Shown here one piece after another: positions 7,899-17,905 of a stretch of DNA of 37,232 nucleotides. The position numbers were made by a program, and so were the translations under genes. The notes under the pieces were generated by a model. That model saw only the letters and a program-made list of their open reading frames with translations, had not been told where the DNA came from and ran no database searches. The DNA comes from Chromobacterium alticapitis (GTDB lineage: Bacteria; Pseudomonadota; Gammaproteobacteria; Burkholderiales; Chromobacteriaceae). The stretch covers positions 24,810 through 62,041 of the forward strand of contig NZ_PQWB01000088.1 of the NCBI RefSeq assembly GCF_002924365.1. The letters run 5' to 3'. Position 1 is the stretch's first letter; every line of letters begins with the position of its first letter.

Positions 7899-8776
7899 TG
7901 AGCGCCGTTATCGCCCAAACCCGTCCGGCGGCGGACAAGGCCGCCCAGCTGGAATCCCGCGCCGCCACCCGCGAATCGCGCGCCGTCAAATGGAGCATCC
8001 TGACGCTGGCGCTAGTCTTTTTCGGCGTATTTCTGCTATTGCCGCTGATCGTCGTATTCGTCGAGGCGCTGGCCAAGGGCTGGGACACCTACCTGACCGC
8101 GCTAGCCGATCCCGACGCGCTGGCGGCGGTGCGGCTGACGCTGCTGGCGGCGGCGCTGTCGGTACCGCTGAACCTGGCCTTCGGCATCGCCGCCGCCTGG
8201 GCGGTCACCCGCTTCGACTTCCGCGGCAAGCAGCTGCTGATCACCTTGATCGACCTGCCGTTTTCGGTGTCGCCTGTCGTCGCCGGCCTGATCTTCGTTT
8301 TGGTGTTCGGCCAACAGGGCTGGCTGGGGCCGTGGCTGGCGGAGTACGGGATCAAAATCATTTTCTCGGTGCCCGGCATCGTGCTGGCCACGCTATTCGT
8401 CACCGTGCCCTTCGTCGCCCGCGAGCTGATCCCGCTAATGGAGGCGCAAGGCCGCGAGGAAGAGGAAGCCGCCGTGGTGCTGGGCGCGCGCGGCTGGCAG
8501 GTGCTGTGGCACATCACCCTCCCCAATGTTCGCTGGGCCCTGCTATACGGCGTGATCCTCAGCAACGCGCGGGCGATGGGCGAGTTCGGCGCGGTGTCGG
8601 TGGTGTCCGGGCACATCCGCGGCGAAACCAATACGCTGCCGCTGCACGTGGAAATTCTCTACAACGAGTACAATTTCGCCGCGGCCTTCGCCGTGGCGTC
8701 CCTGCTGGCCTTGCTGGCCCTGGTCACGCTGGCGGTGAAGAGCTGGGTGGAATGGCGCGGCGCCAAGGAAAACTGA
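7898..8776 (+). CDS. cysW: CysW, sulfate ABC transporter permease
   Basis: A 292-residue partner permease of CysT. A basic 30-residue cytoplasmic N-terminus is followed by the first membrane segment ([20 protein letters not shown]), with about six in all. The EAA loop is [20 protein letters not shown] followed by TLPNV. Downstream, [20 protein letters not shown] is a strong CysW family motif. It starts one base inside the cysT stop and ends one base before cysA, so all four genes cysT-cysW-cysA-cysB are translated as a coupled run. Confidence 0.94.
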   Translation: MSAVIAQTRPAADKAAQLESRAATRESRAVKWSILTLALVFFGVFLLLPLIVVFVEALAKGWDTYLTALADPDALAAVRLTLLAAALSVPLNLAFGIAAAWAVTRFDFRGKQLLITLIDLPFSVSPVVAGLIFVLVFGQQGWLGPWLAEYGIKIIFSVPGIVLATLFVTVPFVARELIPLMEAQGREEEEAAVVLGARGWQVLWHITLPNVRWALLYGVILSNARAMGEFGAVSVVSGHIRGETNTLPLHVEILYNEYNFAAAFAVASLLALLALVTLAVKSWVEWRGAKEN

Positions 8777-8777
8777 G

Positions 8778-9857
8778 ATGAGCATACAAGTACAAAACAT
8801 ACGCAAAGCCTTCGGCGATTTCGTCGCTCTGGACGGCATTAGTCTGGACTTCCCAGGCGGCGAGCTGGTGGCGCTGCTCGGCCCTTCCGGCTGCGGCAAG
8901 ACCACCCTGCTGCGCATCATCGCCGGCCTGGAGCAGGCTGACGCCGGCCATGTCTTGCTGGACGGCCAGGACGCCTCCTCCACCCATGTGCGCGAGCGCC
9001 AGGTGGGTTTCGTATTCCAGCATTACGCCTTGTTCCGCCACATGACGGTGTTCGACAACGTCGCCTTCGGCCTCAGAATGAAACCGCGGCGCGAACGCCC
9101 GTCCGAGTCCGACATCGCGCGCAAGGTGCATGAGTTGCTGGACCTGGTGCAGCTCGATTGGCTGGCCGACCGCATGCCGGCCCAGCTGTCCGGCGGCCAG
9201 CGCCAGCGCATCGCCCTGGCCCGCGCGCTGGCGGTAGAGCCGCGCGTGCTGCTGCTGGACGAACCGTTCGGCGCGCTGGACGCCAAGGTGCGCAAGGAGC
9301 TGCGCCGCTGGCTGCGCAAGCTGCACGACGAGCTGCATATCACCTCGATCTTCGTCACCCACGACCAGGAAGAAGCGCTGGAGGTGGCGGACCGGGTGGT
9401 ATTGATGAACCACGGCAAGGTGGAGCAGATAGGCTCGCCGGCCGAAGTGTACAGCCAACCGGCCAGCGCCTTCGTCTATGGCTTCCTCGGCAGCGCCAAC
9501 CGCGTCCGCGGCGTCAGCGGCCCCGGCTCTATCGCGGTGGACGGCCATGTGCTGGACGCCGACCACCAGCTGCCGCACGGCCAGACGGTGGAGGCCTTCA
9601 TCCGCCCGCACGACCTGGCCATCGCGCCAGACCCAGACGGCGCCGGCCTGCCGGCCCGGGTGCAGCGGGTGCTGACTCTCGGCGGCCTGTCCCGCATCGA
9701 GCTGGAGGGCCGCGACGAGCTGGCCGGGCTGTCTTTCGACGCCGAGCTGCCGGCCGACGCGCCGCTCTTGGCCACCTTGGCCGCCGGCCAGGACGTGCGG
9801 CTGCGCGCGCGCGCCGCCCGCGTATTCGCCGCGGACGCGCAAGGAGAACAAGCATGA
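8778..9857 (+). CDS. cysA: CysA, sulfate/thiosulfate import ATPase
   Basis: A 359-residue ATPase that powers CysTW. Motifs: Walker [10 protein letters not shown] (35-43), Q-loop Gln81, signature LSGGQ (137-141), Walker B ending LLLDEP (158-163), D-loop GALDAK and H-loop His195. Residues from about 235 form the TOBE-like regulatory domain of the CysA/PotA group ([13 protein letters not shown]). AAGGA stands eight bases before the ATG at 8778. The stop overlaps the cysB start as ATGA. Confidence 0.95.
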   Translation: MSIQVQNIRKAFGDFVALDGISLDFPGGELVALLGPSGCGKTTLLRIIAGLEQADAGHVLLDGQDASSTHVRERQVGFVFQHYALFRHMTVFDNVAFGLRMKPRRERPSESDIARKVHELLDLVQLDWLADRMPAQLSGGQRQRIALARALAVEPRVLLLDEPFGALDAKVRKELRRWLRKLHDELHITSIFVTHDQEEALEVADRVVLMNHGKVEQIGSPAEVYSQPASAFVYGFLGSANRVRGVSGPGSIAVDGHVLDADHQLPHGQTVEAFIRPHDLAIAPDPDGAGLPARVQRVLTLGGLSRIELEGRDELAGLSFDAELPADAPLLATLAAGQDVRLRARAARVFAADAQGEQA

Positions 9858-10783
9858 ATTTCCAGCAACTGCGCATCATCCGCGAAACCGTGCGCCAGGG
9901 CTTCAATCTGACCGAGGTGGCCAACGCGCTGTACACCTCGCAGTCCGGCGTCAGCAAGCATATCAAGGACCTGGAGGACGAGCTGGGCGTGGAGCTGTTC
10001 ATCCGCAAAGGCAAGCGCTTCCTCGGCCTGACCGACCCCGGCAAGGAGCTGCTGACCATAGTCGAGCGCATGCTGCTGGACGCCGGCAACATCAAGCGGC
10101 TGGCGCAACAATTCAGCCTGCGCGACGAGGGCCAGCTGACCATCGCCACCACCCACACCCAGGCGCGCTACGCGCTGCCGCAGGTGGTGACGGCGTTCAA
10201 GCGCGCCTTCCCGCGCGTGCATCTGGTGCTGCACCAAGCCAGCCCGACCGAGCTGGTCAAGCTGCTACTGGAAGGCGAGGCTGACATCGGCATCGCCACC
10301 GAGGCGGTAACCGAAGTGGCCGACCTGGTCTCCTTCCCCTATTACAGCTGGCACCACTGCGTGATCGCCCCGCCCGAGCATCCACTGCACCAGGCACCGC
10401 TGACGCTGGAGGCATTGGCCGAGCACCCCATCGTCACCTACCACCACGGTTTCACCGGGAGGGCCGATATCGACAACGCCTTCGCCTCAGCCGGACTCGC
10501 GCCCGACATCGTAATGGCGGCGTTGGACGCCGACGTGATCAAGACCTATGCCGAGCTGGAGCTGGGCGTGGGCATCGTCGCCTCCATGGCGGTGGACCCG
10601 CGCCGCGATGCCGGCCTCAAGGTGGTGGAAGGCCCGCCGCTGTTCGGCCGGCAGACCAGCCGCATCGCCATCCGCCGCGGCCATTACCTGCGCAGCTACG
10701 CCTACCGCTTCATCGAGCTGTGCGCGCCGGCGCTGAGCGAGGTCAGCGTGCGCCAGGCCCTGAGCCCGGCGACGCAGGAATAA
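9854..10783 (+). CDS. cysB: CysB-family LysR-type regulator
   Basis: A 309-residue LysR-type activator of sulfur assimilation. The winged helix-turn-helix is at 1-60 ([20 protein letters not shown]), and the effector domain starts near 90. Thr100, Thr102 and Gln103 in [12 protein letters not shown] match the residues that bind sulfate/N-acetylserine in CysB, at the same numbering. The ATG at 9854 has AAGGAG nine bases upstream and overlaps the cysA stop. The paralogue Cbl has the same layout, so CysB versus Cbl cannot be settled without a tree. Lying at the end of the transporter operon suggests feedback control of its own expression. Confidence 0.9.
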   Translation: MNFQQLRIIRETVRQGFNLTEVANALYTSQSGVSKHIKDLEDELGVELFIRKGKRFLGLTDPGKELLTIVERMLLDAGNIKRLAQQFSLRDEGQLTIATTHTQARYALPQVVTAFKRAFPRVHLVLHQASPTELVKLLLEGEADIGIATEAVTEVADLVSFPYYSWHHCVIAPPEHPLHQAPLTLEALAEHPIVTYHHGFTGRADIDNAFASAGLAPDIVMAALDADVIKTYAELELGVGIVASMAVDPRRDAGLKVVEGPPLFGRQTSRIAIRRGHYLRSYAYRFIELCAPALSEVSVRQALSPATQE

Positions 10784-10800
10784 ACGCCGCGCAAACGACA

Positions 10801-10823
10801 AAGGCCCGGCATGACCGGGCCTT
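10801..10823. terminator. Shared hairpin between cysB and cyuA
   Basis: AAGGCCCGG (10801-10809) pairs perfectly with CCGGGCCTT (10815-10823) around CATGA. It lies 17 bp past the cysB stop and 22 bp past the end of the convergent cyuA gene, so it can serve both strands. Neither side has a long T run. Confidence 0.75.
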
Positions 10824-10845
10824 GCTTAGGCGGATAGGCGCTGGC

Positions 10846-12138
10846 TCAGCGCTTATCCATCATGATTTGCAGGATCTGGGTATCGGTCTGCGCCATGCCC
10901 TGAGTGGCCAGCTTGCCCAGGTTGGAGATGGACACGTCCACATCGTGGGCGACGATGCCCTCGTTGCCGGAGACCCGGGTGCCGTCCAGCGCCATCAGCA
11001 CCGCTTTGAAGCCGGAACCAGCCGAGGTGGACACCTTCATCGCGCAGCTATTGGAGGCGCCGTCGCAAATCATGCCGGCCAGGTCGCCTATCATGCTGGA
11101 AATCGCCATGCTGACAGCCGGATAGCCGCCGTTAAGCAAGTAAGCCATCCCGGCCGCCGCGCCCATGGAAGCGGTGGTGACGGCGCACAGGGCGGACAGC
11201 TTGGGCAGTCGGGTGTGGATGTAGACGGCGATCAGGTGCGATAGCGCCAGCGCGCGGATCAGCGTCTCCTGGTCAGCTTTGACGTGCTCGGCCACCGCCA
11301 CCACCGGCATGGTCGCGGCGATGCCCTGGTTGCCGGAGCCGGAATTGCTCATCGCCGGCAGCGTGGCGCCGCCCATGCGCGCGTCGGACGCGGCGGTGGT
11401 GCGGGTAAGGATATTGGACAGCAGGCCTTCCGACAACAAGCCGGCCTCGATCTGCCGCTGCAGCGTGGCGCCGATGTGCAGGCCATACTTGCCGCTCATG
11501 CCCTCCTCGGCCAGAGCGCTGTTCAGCACCGCTGCCTCGTGGATGAATTCGATCATCTCCAGCGGCGCGCGGGTGGCGAAGTCGTAGACGTCGCGCGCGG
11601 TGGCGTCGCCCAGCTCGTAGGTTTCCATCGGCTTCGCGTCGGCGGCCTCGCGCCTCAGCTTAACTTCGCCATTGCGCTCGATCTTGATCACATTGGTGTG
11701 GGCGTCGGCGATGGCCACGCGCGCGCACTCGTCGCCGTGCCAGACACAGGCTTCGGCGTACAGGATGTTGGGCACCGCGGCCACGCCCAGCTTGACCTTG
11801 CCGTCGGCCAGCATCTGCTTGCCGGCCGCCACCTGCTCCACGGTCAGACTCTTCAGCACTTCCAGCTTGGCGTCCGGGTCGCCACCCAACGCACCGACAG
11901 CGGCTGCGATCGGCAGGCCGACGGTGCCGGTGCCGGGCACGGTCACGCCCATGCCGTTCTTCATCAGGTTGGCCGATACCCAGGCGTCGATGCGCTCCGG
12001 CGCCTTGCCCAGCTCGCGCGTCGCCAATGCCGCAGCCAGCGCCAGTGAGATCGGCTCGGTACAGCCCAGGGCCGGCACGACTTCCTGCTTCAGGGCCTTG
12101 ACGAATTCCGGCCACAACCTAACTTCACGTTCAGACAT
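10846..12138 (-). CDS. cyuA: L-cysteine desulfidase (UPF0597/CyuA type)
   Basis: A 430-residue protein of the L-cysteine desulfidase family (E. coli YhaM/CyuA), which degrades cysteine to pyruvate, ammonia and sulfide using an iron-sulfur cluster. Candidate cluster ligands are Cys26 in GCTEP, Cys358 and Cys365 in [12 protein letters not shown], with Cys318 also present. Other family motifs are [12 protein letters not shown] and [11 protein letters not shown]. The ATG at 12138 has GGAG seven bases upstream; an in-frame ATG eight codons earlier has none. It converges on cysB across a shared hairpin. An orphan gene: the transporter partner and Lrp-type regulator found with cyuA in enterobacteria are not in the window. 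Confidence 0.88.
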   Translation of the reverse strand: MSEREVRLWPEFVKALKQEVVPALGCTEPISLALAAALATRELGKAPERIDAWVSANLMKNGMGVTVPGTGTVGLPIAAAVGALGGDPDAKLEVLKSLTVEQVAAGKQMLADGKVKLGVAAVPNILYAEACVWHGDECARVAIADAHTNVIKIERNGEVKLRREAADAKPMETYELGDATARDVYDFATRAPLEMIEFIHEAAVLNSALAEEGMSGKYGLHIGATLQRQIEAGLLSEGLLSNILTRTTAASDARMGGATLPAMSNSGSGNQGIAATMPVVAVAEHVKADQETLIRALALSHLIAVYIHTRLPKLSALCAVTTASMGAAAGMAYLLNGGYPAVSMAISSMIGDLAGMICDGASNSCAMKVSTSAGSGFKAVLMALDGTRVSGNEGIVAHDVDVSISNLGKLATQGMAQTDTQILQIMMDKR

Positions 12139-12594
12139 GCTTACTCCGCCGACACATAACAAAATGATATAATAAAATAACTTTCCGTTTACTTTACCAT
12201 CAACTTGCCGTTTTGTGTGCCTAAAAAACAGGCAATATGCTCACAGTCAAATACCTGCCGCCAGAACTGTCGCAATGGACGCAAAACCAGGTCGAGCGGC
12301 AGTGTTGCCGCTGGCGTGATGTCTGCGATCCGCGCAGCGTGGCGCGCCGCGCGCACCCTTGCCCATGCGGGTCGACAAAGCGCGCGAACAGCATGCGGGA
12401 AGTGGAGTTGGCGAGAAGAAATAGCGGAAGCAGGCTATGCGCCCATTCGGACGAAACGTTCCTCAACAGGCTGGACGACGTCCAGAACCCAGACTCCGCG
12501 CAGCAGGGCTGAGCGGGCGATGGAAAGCGGAATGGAAGCTTGCGGCGCGAAAGCTCCCGGCGGCATGGCGCGTCGCCGGGAGGCTCAGGCGAGC
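12139..12594. other. Gene-poor gap between cyuA and PAP2 gene
   Basis: 456 bp without a gene I can support. The left 70 bp are AT-rich (TATTATATCATTTTG on the minus strand) and should carry the cyuA promoter; TTGATG followed 17 bases later by TTATTT is a possible but weak pair. The remainder is GC-rich with short open frames on both strands that resemble no family I know. The right end holds the PAP2 terminator-like hairpin. Confidence 0.4.
12554..12582 (-). terminator. Terminator-like hairpin after PAP2 gene
   Basis: CTCCCGGCG (12554-12562) pairs with CGCCGGGAG (12574-12582). On the minus strand only CTTTCG follows, so termination may be weak. It lies 13 bp beyond the PAP2 stop. Confidence 0.5.
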
Positions 12595-13197
12595 TCAGCG
12601 CCTGATCAGCCCGGCGGCGATCGGTTTGGCCAACAACTGGCGGTACAGCGACTCCAGCGCCCCGGTCAGAGCCGCGCCCTTGCGCGCCCACAACGGCGAC
12701 AGCGCGGCGCACCAGGCGATGGACACCAGCAAGGCGCCCAGCATGTCCAGCGGGAAATGCACGCCGAGGTAAACGCGGGACCAGGCCACAGCCAGACCGG
12801 AAACCGCCATCACCCAGCCCCAGCCGCGAGCCGCGCTGAAACACCAGCACAAAGCCATCATGGCGAAAATGCTGCCGTGATTGCTGGGGAAGGAAGGCGT
12901 GGGATCATGCGCCAGAAAGGTATAGCCTATGGGCACGGCGAACGGCCGCGGATGCGGCCAGATCAGGCCTATCGCCCAGTTGCCGATCAAGGCGACGGCG
13001 GTCAGCAGCAGCGACTTCAAAATGGTGTCGCGCAACTCGGCGCGCCCCCACAGCCACAGGACGACCAACAGCGCAGGCAGCAGCCGCATCACGTCTCTGG
13101 CGATGAAAGTGGCCAGCTTGATGGAGATGGGCGCGCTATCCGGCGTCGCGTTGATCATGAGGAATAGCGTTTGGTTCAGGGATTCGAGTATTGCCAT
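12595..13197 (-). CDS. PAP2-family undecaprenyl-diphosphatase-like protein
   Basis: A 200-residue, mostly hydrophobic membrane phosphatase of the PAP2 family, most like YbjG/BcrC, which recycle the cell-wall carrier lipid by removing a phosphate from undecaprenyl diphosphate. The three-part signature is present: PHPRPF (Arg84-Pro85), PSNH (104-107) and R-X5-H-X3-D (Arg141, His147, Asp151). The Lys normally starting the first motif is not seen, as in some YbjG-type proteins. About five membrane segments can be drawn. It is monocistronic: cyuA lies beyond a long gap downstream, and a tRNA gene with its own promoter lies upstream. Confidence 0.85.
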   Translation of the reverse strand: MAILESLNQTLFLMINATPDSAPISIKLATFIARDVMRLLPALLVVLWLWGRAELRDTILKSLLLTAVALIGNWAIGLIWPHPRPFAVPIGYTFLAHDPTPSFPSNHGSIFAMMALCWCFSAARGWGWVMAVSGLAVAWSRVYLGVHFPLDMLGALLVSIAWCAALSPLWARKGAALTGALESLYRQLLAKPIAAGLIRR

Positions 13198-13323
13198 CGC
13201 GTGCCAGGCAGGCCTCGCAGGTCCTGCCGATCAATTGAGAAAGGATGCGATATTAGTCCTGAACGTGAACTTTTTGTTCCAATCATGTTAAATATAACAA
13301 CGACATTGCGCTGAAGGAAAAGC

Positions 13324-13354
13324 AAAAAGCCCGCATCTTCCGATGCGGGCTTTT
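13324..13354 (-). terminator. Terminator of tRNA-Asn
   Basis: A 13-bp perfect stem, AAAAGCCCGCATC (13325-13337) with GATGCGGGCTTTT (13342-13354), loop TTCC on the plus strand. Read on the minus strand the stem is followed by T's, making a strong intrinsic terminator just 9 bp past the tRNA. Confidence 0.9.
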
Positions 13355-13362
13355 CTGAAAGC

Positions 13363-13438
13363 TGGCTCCCCGAGCAGGGCTCGAACCTGCGACCTGCGGA
13401 TTAACAGTCCGTCGCTCTACCAACTGAGCTATCAGGGA
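13363..13438 (-). tRNA. tRNA-Asn (anticodon GUU)
   Basis: 76 nt on the minus strand with the CCA end encoded (13363-13365 as TGG on the plus strand). The acceptor stem TCCCTGA/TCGGGGA pairs in all seven positions with one T-G wobble. D-loop AGCTCAGTTGGTAGAGC, anticodon loop CTGTTAA with GTT at 13405-13403, and T-arm GGTTCGAGCCC are all standard. The discriminator base is G, as expected for asparagine. Confidence 0.97.
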
Positions 13439-13454
13439 ACGTTTAGAGAGAAGG

Positions 13455-13483
13455 ATAGTACCCTACACTCCCACTATCGTCAA
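13455..13483 (-). promoter_or_regulatory. Promoter of tRNA-Asn
   Basis: On the minus strand TTGACG (13483-13478), a 17-base spacer, then TACTAT (13460-13455). Transcription would start about 10 bases before the tRNA 5' end at 13438. Both elements are within one or two bases of the sigma-70 consensus and the spacing is ideal. Confidence 0.8.
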
Positions 13484-13493
13484 TAGCCGAATA

Positions 13494-13521
13494 CGCGGCG
13501 GAGGCGCTCGCCTCCGCCGCG
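13494..13521 (-). terminator. Hairpin at the end of rne
   Basis: A 12-bp GC stem, CGCGGCGGAGGC (13494-13505) with GCCTCCGCCGCG (13510-13521), loop GCTC, starting 10 bp past the rne stop. Only TATT follows on the minus strand. It also separates rne from the tRNA-Asn promoter. Confidence 0.6.
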
Positions 13522-13530
13522 CGGACCGGA

Positions 13531-16440
13531 TCAACCGTGGCGGGTTTCCACCTGCATCAGTTGCGCCGGCTGCTCGGCTTCGAGCTCGGCATTGGCGACC
13601 ACATCGCGACGGCGCGGGCCTTGCTGCAGCGCCGGCTGTTCGACGGCAGGCGCTTGCTCGGTCGCCGGCTTGGTCGAAACCATCACCAGACCGCCCAGCT
13701 CCACCGGCTTCTCTTCCACAGCCGGAGCGGCTTGCGGCGCAGCTTCCGCCACGACCTCGGCCACTGCCGCGGCGACAGGCTCGATCTCTGCGGCCGGCTC
13801 GACTTGAGCCGGCTGCTCGGCGACGGGCTCGGCTACCGCCTCAGCCACAGCCGCAGGCGTCACCACCACGGCTTCCGCCTTAGGCTCGAACACCTCCACG
13901 GATGCCGGCTCGGCCACCACCGGCGCTTCCTCCTTTTCCTGCTCAGCCAGCGGCGTTACGGTAACAGTCTCAACCACTGCGGTTTCGACTGCAACCATCT
14001 CAACGGCGGCCGGAGCGCTTTCCACAAGCGCTTCAACCGGCTTGGCCGCTTCCGGCTGAGCTTCCGCTTCGGGTTTGGCTTCGATCACAGTCTCGACAGC
14101 GACTGTGGCGACCACCGCGGCCGCAGCGATGCCGGCAGCCTCGGCCAGCGGAGCTTCCGCGCCCGCCTCCTCAGCCACGCCTTCCACTTGAGCTTCCGGA
14201 TTGTCGCGGCGACGATCGCGGCGGCTGCGGCGGCGACGGCGTTCGCCGCGCTCCTGCTGCTCTGCCTGATCGGCCTCCACGCCTTCGGCGCGCGGCTCTT
14301 CCTGAACCAGCGGTTTTTCAACCTCAACCGGCGCGACAACCGGCGTCTGACGGCGACGCGGCTCCTGCTGCGGCTTGTCCTGCTTCTCGGCCTTGTCGCT
14401 CACGCGCTCTTCGCGCGGCGCCTGCTCGCGGACTTCCTTGGCCTCGCGCGGCTCGCGCTCGCGGCGACGATTGCCGCGCTCGCGCTGCTGCTCGTTGCGC
14501 TCTTCACGATCGCGGCCGGCTTCCTTGCGCTCCACATCCTTGCGCTCCGAGCGCTCGGCATCCTTGCGCTCGTGACGCGGCTTGGCTTCATCCGGAGAGG
14601 ACTGGCGGCGCTGCTCATGCTCGCGGCGAGCCTGCCCGCCGGTGCGACGCTCTTGCTGGCGCGAGCGGTTGCCGCGCTGCTCGTTGCGGGAAGCGGCGGC
14701 TGCCGGCTTTTTCTTCTCAGGCTCGACAGCCTTTTCCGGCTCGGCGAACAGACCCTTGAACCAGGCGGCGATGCCCGCGAACAGGCCAGCCGGCTCAGCC
14801 GGCTTCTCAACCGGGGCCGGGGTCGCGCTCGGCGCGGGCTGTTGCGGCGTGATGCCCTTGACCGCGGCTTCCTGGCGAACCACCTTCGGCTTTTCCTGGC
14901 CGAAATTGGTGATCACGTCTTCTTCCTGCACTTCGACGCGGCTGTAGCTCGGCGCTTCGCCCAGTTCGGCCAGGTCGTCGTGGCGCACGCGCACGATCTT
15001 GTAGTGCGGGGTTTCGAGATGGATGTTCGGGATCAGCACCACGTCGACATCCAGGCGCTCTTCGATCGAGTGGATCTCGGCGCGCTTCTCGTTCAACAGG
15101 AAGGTGGCCACGTCGACCGGCACCTGCGCGTGCACCGCGCCGGTGTTTTCCTTCATCGCCTCTTCCTGGATGATGCGCAGGATGTGCAGCGCCGACGATT
15201 CGGTGCCGCGGATGAAGCCTATGCCGTGGCAACGCGGACACGGCTCATGGCTGGTCTCGCCCAAGCTCGGCTGCAGGCGCTGGCGGGACAGCTCCAGCAG
15301 GCCGAAGCGGGACAGCTTGCCCATCTGCACGCGGGCGCGGTCATGCTTCAGAACGTCGCGCAGGCGGTTTTCCACGTCGCGCTGATTCTTCGGGTTTTCC
15401 ATGTCGATGAAGTCGATCACCACCAGGCCGCCCAAATCTCGCAGACGCAGCTGGCGGGCGATTTCTTCCGCCGCTTCCAGGTTGGTCTTGACCGCGGTTT
15501 CCTCGATGTCGGCGCCCTTGGTGGCGCGAGCCGAGTTCACGTCGATGGAGACCAGCGCTTCGGTGTGGTCGATCACGATGGCGCCGCCGGACGGCAGCTG
15601 CACGCTGCGCGAGAAGGCGGTTTCGATCTGGTGCTCGATCTGGAAGCGGGAGAACAGCGGCACATGATCCTTGTACACCTTCACACGCGACAGCATGTTA
15701 GGCATGACGTGGCTCATGAACTGGCGGGCCTGATCATGGATCTCATCGGTATCGATCAGCACTTCGCCGATGTCCGGATGGAAATAGTCGCGGATCGCGC
15801 GGATCACCAGGCTGCCTTCCTGCAGAATCAGGAAAGGCGCGGACTGCGCGCCGGCCGCACCCTCGATGGCGCGCCACAGCTGCATCAGGTAACCCAGGTC
15901 CCACTGCAGTTCTTCCAGATTGCGGCCGATGCCGGCGGTGCGCGCGATCAGGCTCATGCCATGCGACACTTCCAGCTGGGACAGCAAATCCTTCAGTTCC
16001 TGACGCTCTTCGCCCTCGATGCGGCGCGATACGCCGCCGCCGCGCGGATTGTTCGGCATCAGCACCAGATAGCGGCCGGCCAGGCTGATGTAGGTGGTCA
16101 GCGCCGCGCCCTTGTTGCCGCGCTCGTCCTTCTCCACCTGCACCACCACTTCCATGCCTTCGCGCAGCACGTCCTGAATACGCGGACGACCGCCCTCATA
16201 GCCCTGGAAATAGGAGCGGGACACTTCCTTGAACGGCAGGAAGCCGTGACGCTCGGTGCCGTAATCGACGAAGCAGGCTTCCAGCGAAGGCTCGATCCGG
16301 GTGATGATACCCTTGTAGATATTGCCCTTGCGCTGTTCCTTGCCTACGGTCTCGATATCGAGATCGACGAGCTTTTGCCCGTCGACAATGGCGACGCGCA
16401 GCTCTTCGGCTTGCGTCGCATTGAACAACATACGTTTCAT
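13531..16440 (-). CDS. rne: RNase E
   Basis: A 969-residue endoribonuclease that starts mRNA decay and processes rRNA and tRNA precursors at the inner membrane. Residues 1-410 are the catalytic half: the S1 domain is at about 38-120, the catalytic metal ligands are Asp300 ([15 protein letters not shown]) and Asp343 (LVVIDFIDM), and the zinc-link is CPRC (401-404), which makes the tetramer. From about 560 the protein is a disordered scaffold: an Arg/Glu/Gln-rich RNA-binding part (about 585-760), then a Val/Ala/Glu/Pro-rich tail ending [10 protein letters not shown]. Scaffolds differ greatly between species. The ATG at 16440 follows AAGGA, which sits inside a hairpin. It is divergent from rluC, a common proteobacterial order. 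Confidence 0.96.
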   Translation of the reverse strand: MKRMLFNATQAEELRVAIVDGQKLVDLDIETVGKEQRKGNIYKGIITRIEPSLEACFVDYGTERHGFLPFKEVSRSYFQGYEGGRPRIQDVLREGMEVVVQVEKDERGNKGAALTTYISLAGRYLVLMPNNPRGGGVSRRIEGEERQELKDLLSQLEVSHGMSLIARTAGIGRNLEELQWDLGYLMQLWRAIEGAAGAQSAPFLILQEGSLVIRAIRDYFHPDIGEVLIDTDEIHDQARQFMSHVMPNMLSRVKVYKDHVPLFSRFQIEHQIETAFSRSVQLPSGGAIVIDHTEALVSIDVNSARATKGADIEETAVKTNLEAAEEIARQLRLRDLGGLVVIDFIDMENPKNQRDVENRLRDVLKHDRARVQMGKLSRFGLLELSRQRLQPSLGETSHEPCPRCHGIGFIRGTESSALHILRIIQEEAMKENTGAVHAQVPVDVATFLLNEKRAEIHSIEERLDVDVVLIPNIHLETPHYKIVRVRHDDLAELGEAPSYSRVEVQEEDVITNFGQEKPKVVRQEAAVKGITPQQPAPSATPAPVEKPAEPAGLFAGIAAWFKGLFAEPEKAVEPEKKKPAAAASRNEQRGNRSRQQERRTGGQARREHEQRRQSSPDEAKPRHERKDAERSERKDVERKEAGRDREERNEQQRERGNRRREREPREAKEVREQAPREERVSDKAEKQDKPQQEPRRRQTPVVAPVEVEKPLVQEEPRAEGVEADQAEQQERGERRRRRSRRDRRRDNPEAQVEGVAEEAGAEAPLAEAAGIAAAAVVATVAVETVIEAKPEAEAQPEAAKPVEALVESAPAAVEMVAVETAVVETVTVTPLAEQEKEEAPVVAEPASVEVFEPKAEAVVVTPAAVAEAVAEPVAEQPAQVEPAAEIEPVAAAVAEVVAEAAPQAAPAVEEKPVELGGLVMVSTKPATEQAPAVEQPALQQGPRRRDVVANAELEAEQPAQLMQVETRHG

Positions 16441-16966
16441 TTACATTCCTTGCGCAGCACTCACGCAAGGATGCAGCCAGTATTTGACGGCCCAGTGACT
16501 ATAAATGGGCGCTTTCCGAAAGAAGTGTCGAGGTAAAGATCGAGAAAAACTAGCTTTGCTATGACAGCCTACTTCCTGATTTGGATCACATGCAGCCCCG
16601 CGATTCTGTGCGCAAACGGCGCATCGGCGTTGTCGCCGATCCCGCCTCCCAGGCGGGACAAACATCACAGGACGGCTGGCATGCCGGGTCAAACTTCGCT
16701 GCGAAATCTCCCGACTGGCTTGGCATCGGGAAATGGAATACTCGTGAGTGCGTTATGCGTATAAATGCATTACCATCGCTACTTTTCGGTGAGCGAGTTA
16801 ACCTTGGCTGCGGCTGTGGCAAACAGCATCAGGTCAGGAGTTGGCCCCTGCCGGCCGTTTCGGATTTCCGCAGCAGCATCACGCAGAACTGGCCGTGATC
16901 GTGGCATTCCGACGCTGTCCGCTCTAGGTGCCGCGCACTGCGGACAGCGCCACAAGTATAAGCAAT
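16441..16966. promoter_or_regulatory. Long rne/rluC divergent leader region
   Basis: 526 bp with no supported gene. The rne side carries the Shine-Dalgarno hairpin (16447-16471), a TATAGT -10-like box (minus strand, around 16498-16503) and two adjacent hairpins at 16623-16658. The rluC side has no clear ribosome-binding site or promoter that I can name. Long structured 5' leaders are known for rne in enterobacteria, where RNase E cleaves its own message to limit its level. Confidence 0.5.
16447..16471 (-). promoter_or_regulatory. Hairpin sequestering the rne ribosome-binding site
   Basis: On the minus strand TCCTTGCG pairs with CGCAAGGA around a nine-base loop (TGAGTGCTG). The right arm contains the AAGGA that should be the rne Shine-Dalgarno, and the ATG begins six bases further on. 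Translation would need this stem opened. Confidence 0.65.
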
Positions 16967-17905
16967 ATGACAGACATTCGCAAAGATTCCGTAACCTTCC
17001 TTGAAGTGACCGCAGACGATGCCGGCCAACGGCTGGACAACTATCTGCAGCGCCTGCTCAAGGGGGTGCCCAAGAGCCATATCTACCGCATCCTGCGCTC
17101 CGGCGAAGTGCGCGTGAACAAGGGCCGCGTCGACGCCAGCTACCGCGTCGCGGCGGGCGACACGCTACGCATTCCGCCGATCCGCGTCGCCGAGCGCGCG
17201 GAAAAAAACGTGCCCGCAGCCACCTTCCCAGTGGTGTACGAAGACGACGCGTTGCTGGTGATAGACAAGCCGGCCGGCGTGGCGGTGCATGGCGGCAGCG
17301 GGGTATCCTTCGGCGTGATCGAGCAACTGCGCCGCGCCCACCCGGAGTGGCGCTACCTGGAGCTGGTGCACCGGCTGGATCGCGAGACCTCCGGCCTGCT
17401 GATGCTGGCCAAGAAGCGCTCCGCGCTGACCAAGCTGCACGACATGATGCGCGACAACGTGCCGGACAAGCGCTACCTGGCGCTGGCCACCGGCCACTGG
17501 CCGGAAAACGTCAAGCAAGTGAAGCTGCCGCTGTTCAAGTTCCACACGCCGGACGGCGAACGCCGCGTCAAGGTGGCTGAAGGCGACGATGGCCAGTACG
17601 CGCACACCAATTTCGCCATCCAACAGCGCTACGCCGAGTTCACCCTGGTGGAGGCGCATCTGCGCACTGGCCGCACCCACCAGATCCGCGTCCACATGCA
17701 GGCCAACGGCTGCGCCATCGCCGGCGACGAGAAATACGGCGACTTCGCGCTGAATAAAGAACTGGCGCGGCGCGGCCTGAAGCGGATGTTCCTGCACGCC
17801 AGGAGCCTGACCCTGCCCCACCCTTTGACCGGCGCGCCGCTGAAACTCGAAGCGCCGCTGCCGGCGGAACTGCAAAAATTCCTGAAAACCCTGGAGCCGC
17901 GCTGA
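16967..17905 (+). CDS. rluC: RluC, 23S rRNA pseudouridine synthase
   Basis: A 312-residue pseudouridine synthase that modifies 23S rRNA (U955, U2504 and U2580 in E. coli). An S4 RNA-binding domain is at about 20-70 (QRLDNYLQRLLKGVPKSHIY). The catalytic motif is HRLDRETSGLLMLAK with Asp138 as nucleophile; KPAGVAVHGG and RTGRTHQIRVH are also family marks. The frame is open back to 16928, but MTDIRKDSV at 16967 gives the family N-terminus and length (E. coli 319). The Shine-Dalgarno is poor. It is the first gene of a plus-strand run; its stop overlaps the next ATG by one base. Confidence 0.94.
   Translation: MTDIRKDSVTFLEVTADDAGQRLDNYLQRLLKGVPKSHIYRILRSGEVRVNKGRVDASYRVAAGDTLRIPPIRVAERAEKNVPAATFPVVYEDDALLVIDKPAGVAVHGGSGVSFGVIEQLRRAHPEWRYLELVHRLDRETSGLLMLAKKRSALTKLHDMMRDNVPDKRYLALATGHWPENVKQVKLPLFKFHTPDGERRVKVAEGDDGQYAHTNFAIQQRYAEFTLVEAHLRTGRTHQIRVHMQANGCAIAGDEKYGDFALNKELARRGLKRMFLHARSLTLPHPLTGAPLKLEAPLPAELQKFLKTLEPR

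Noticed and set aside
12237-12512. A possible 91-residue protein in the cyuA/PAP2 gap
   Set aside because: No ribosome-binding site, odd composition and no resemblance to a known family; kept as gene-free sequence.
12205-13167. A 320-codon plus-strand open frame opposite the PAP2 gene and the gap before it
   Set aside because: Covers a real gene on the other strand, and the part in the gap shows no family, signal or ribosome site.
13537-16536. A 999-codon plus-strand open frame opposite rne
   Set aside because: It mirrors the RNase E gene; its His/Leu/Arg-rich product has no domain sense. Long antisense frames are expected in GC-rich DNA with strong third-position bias.
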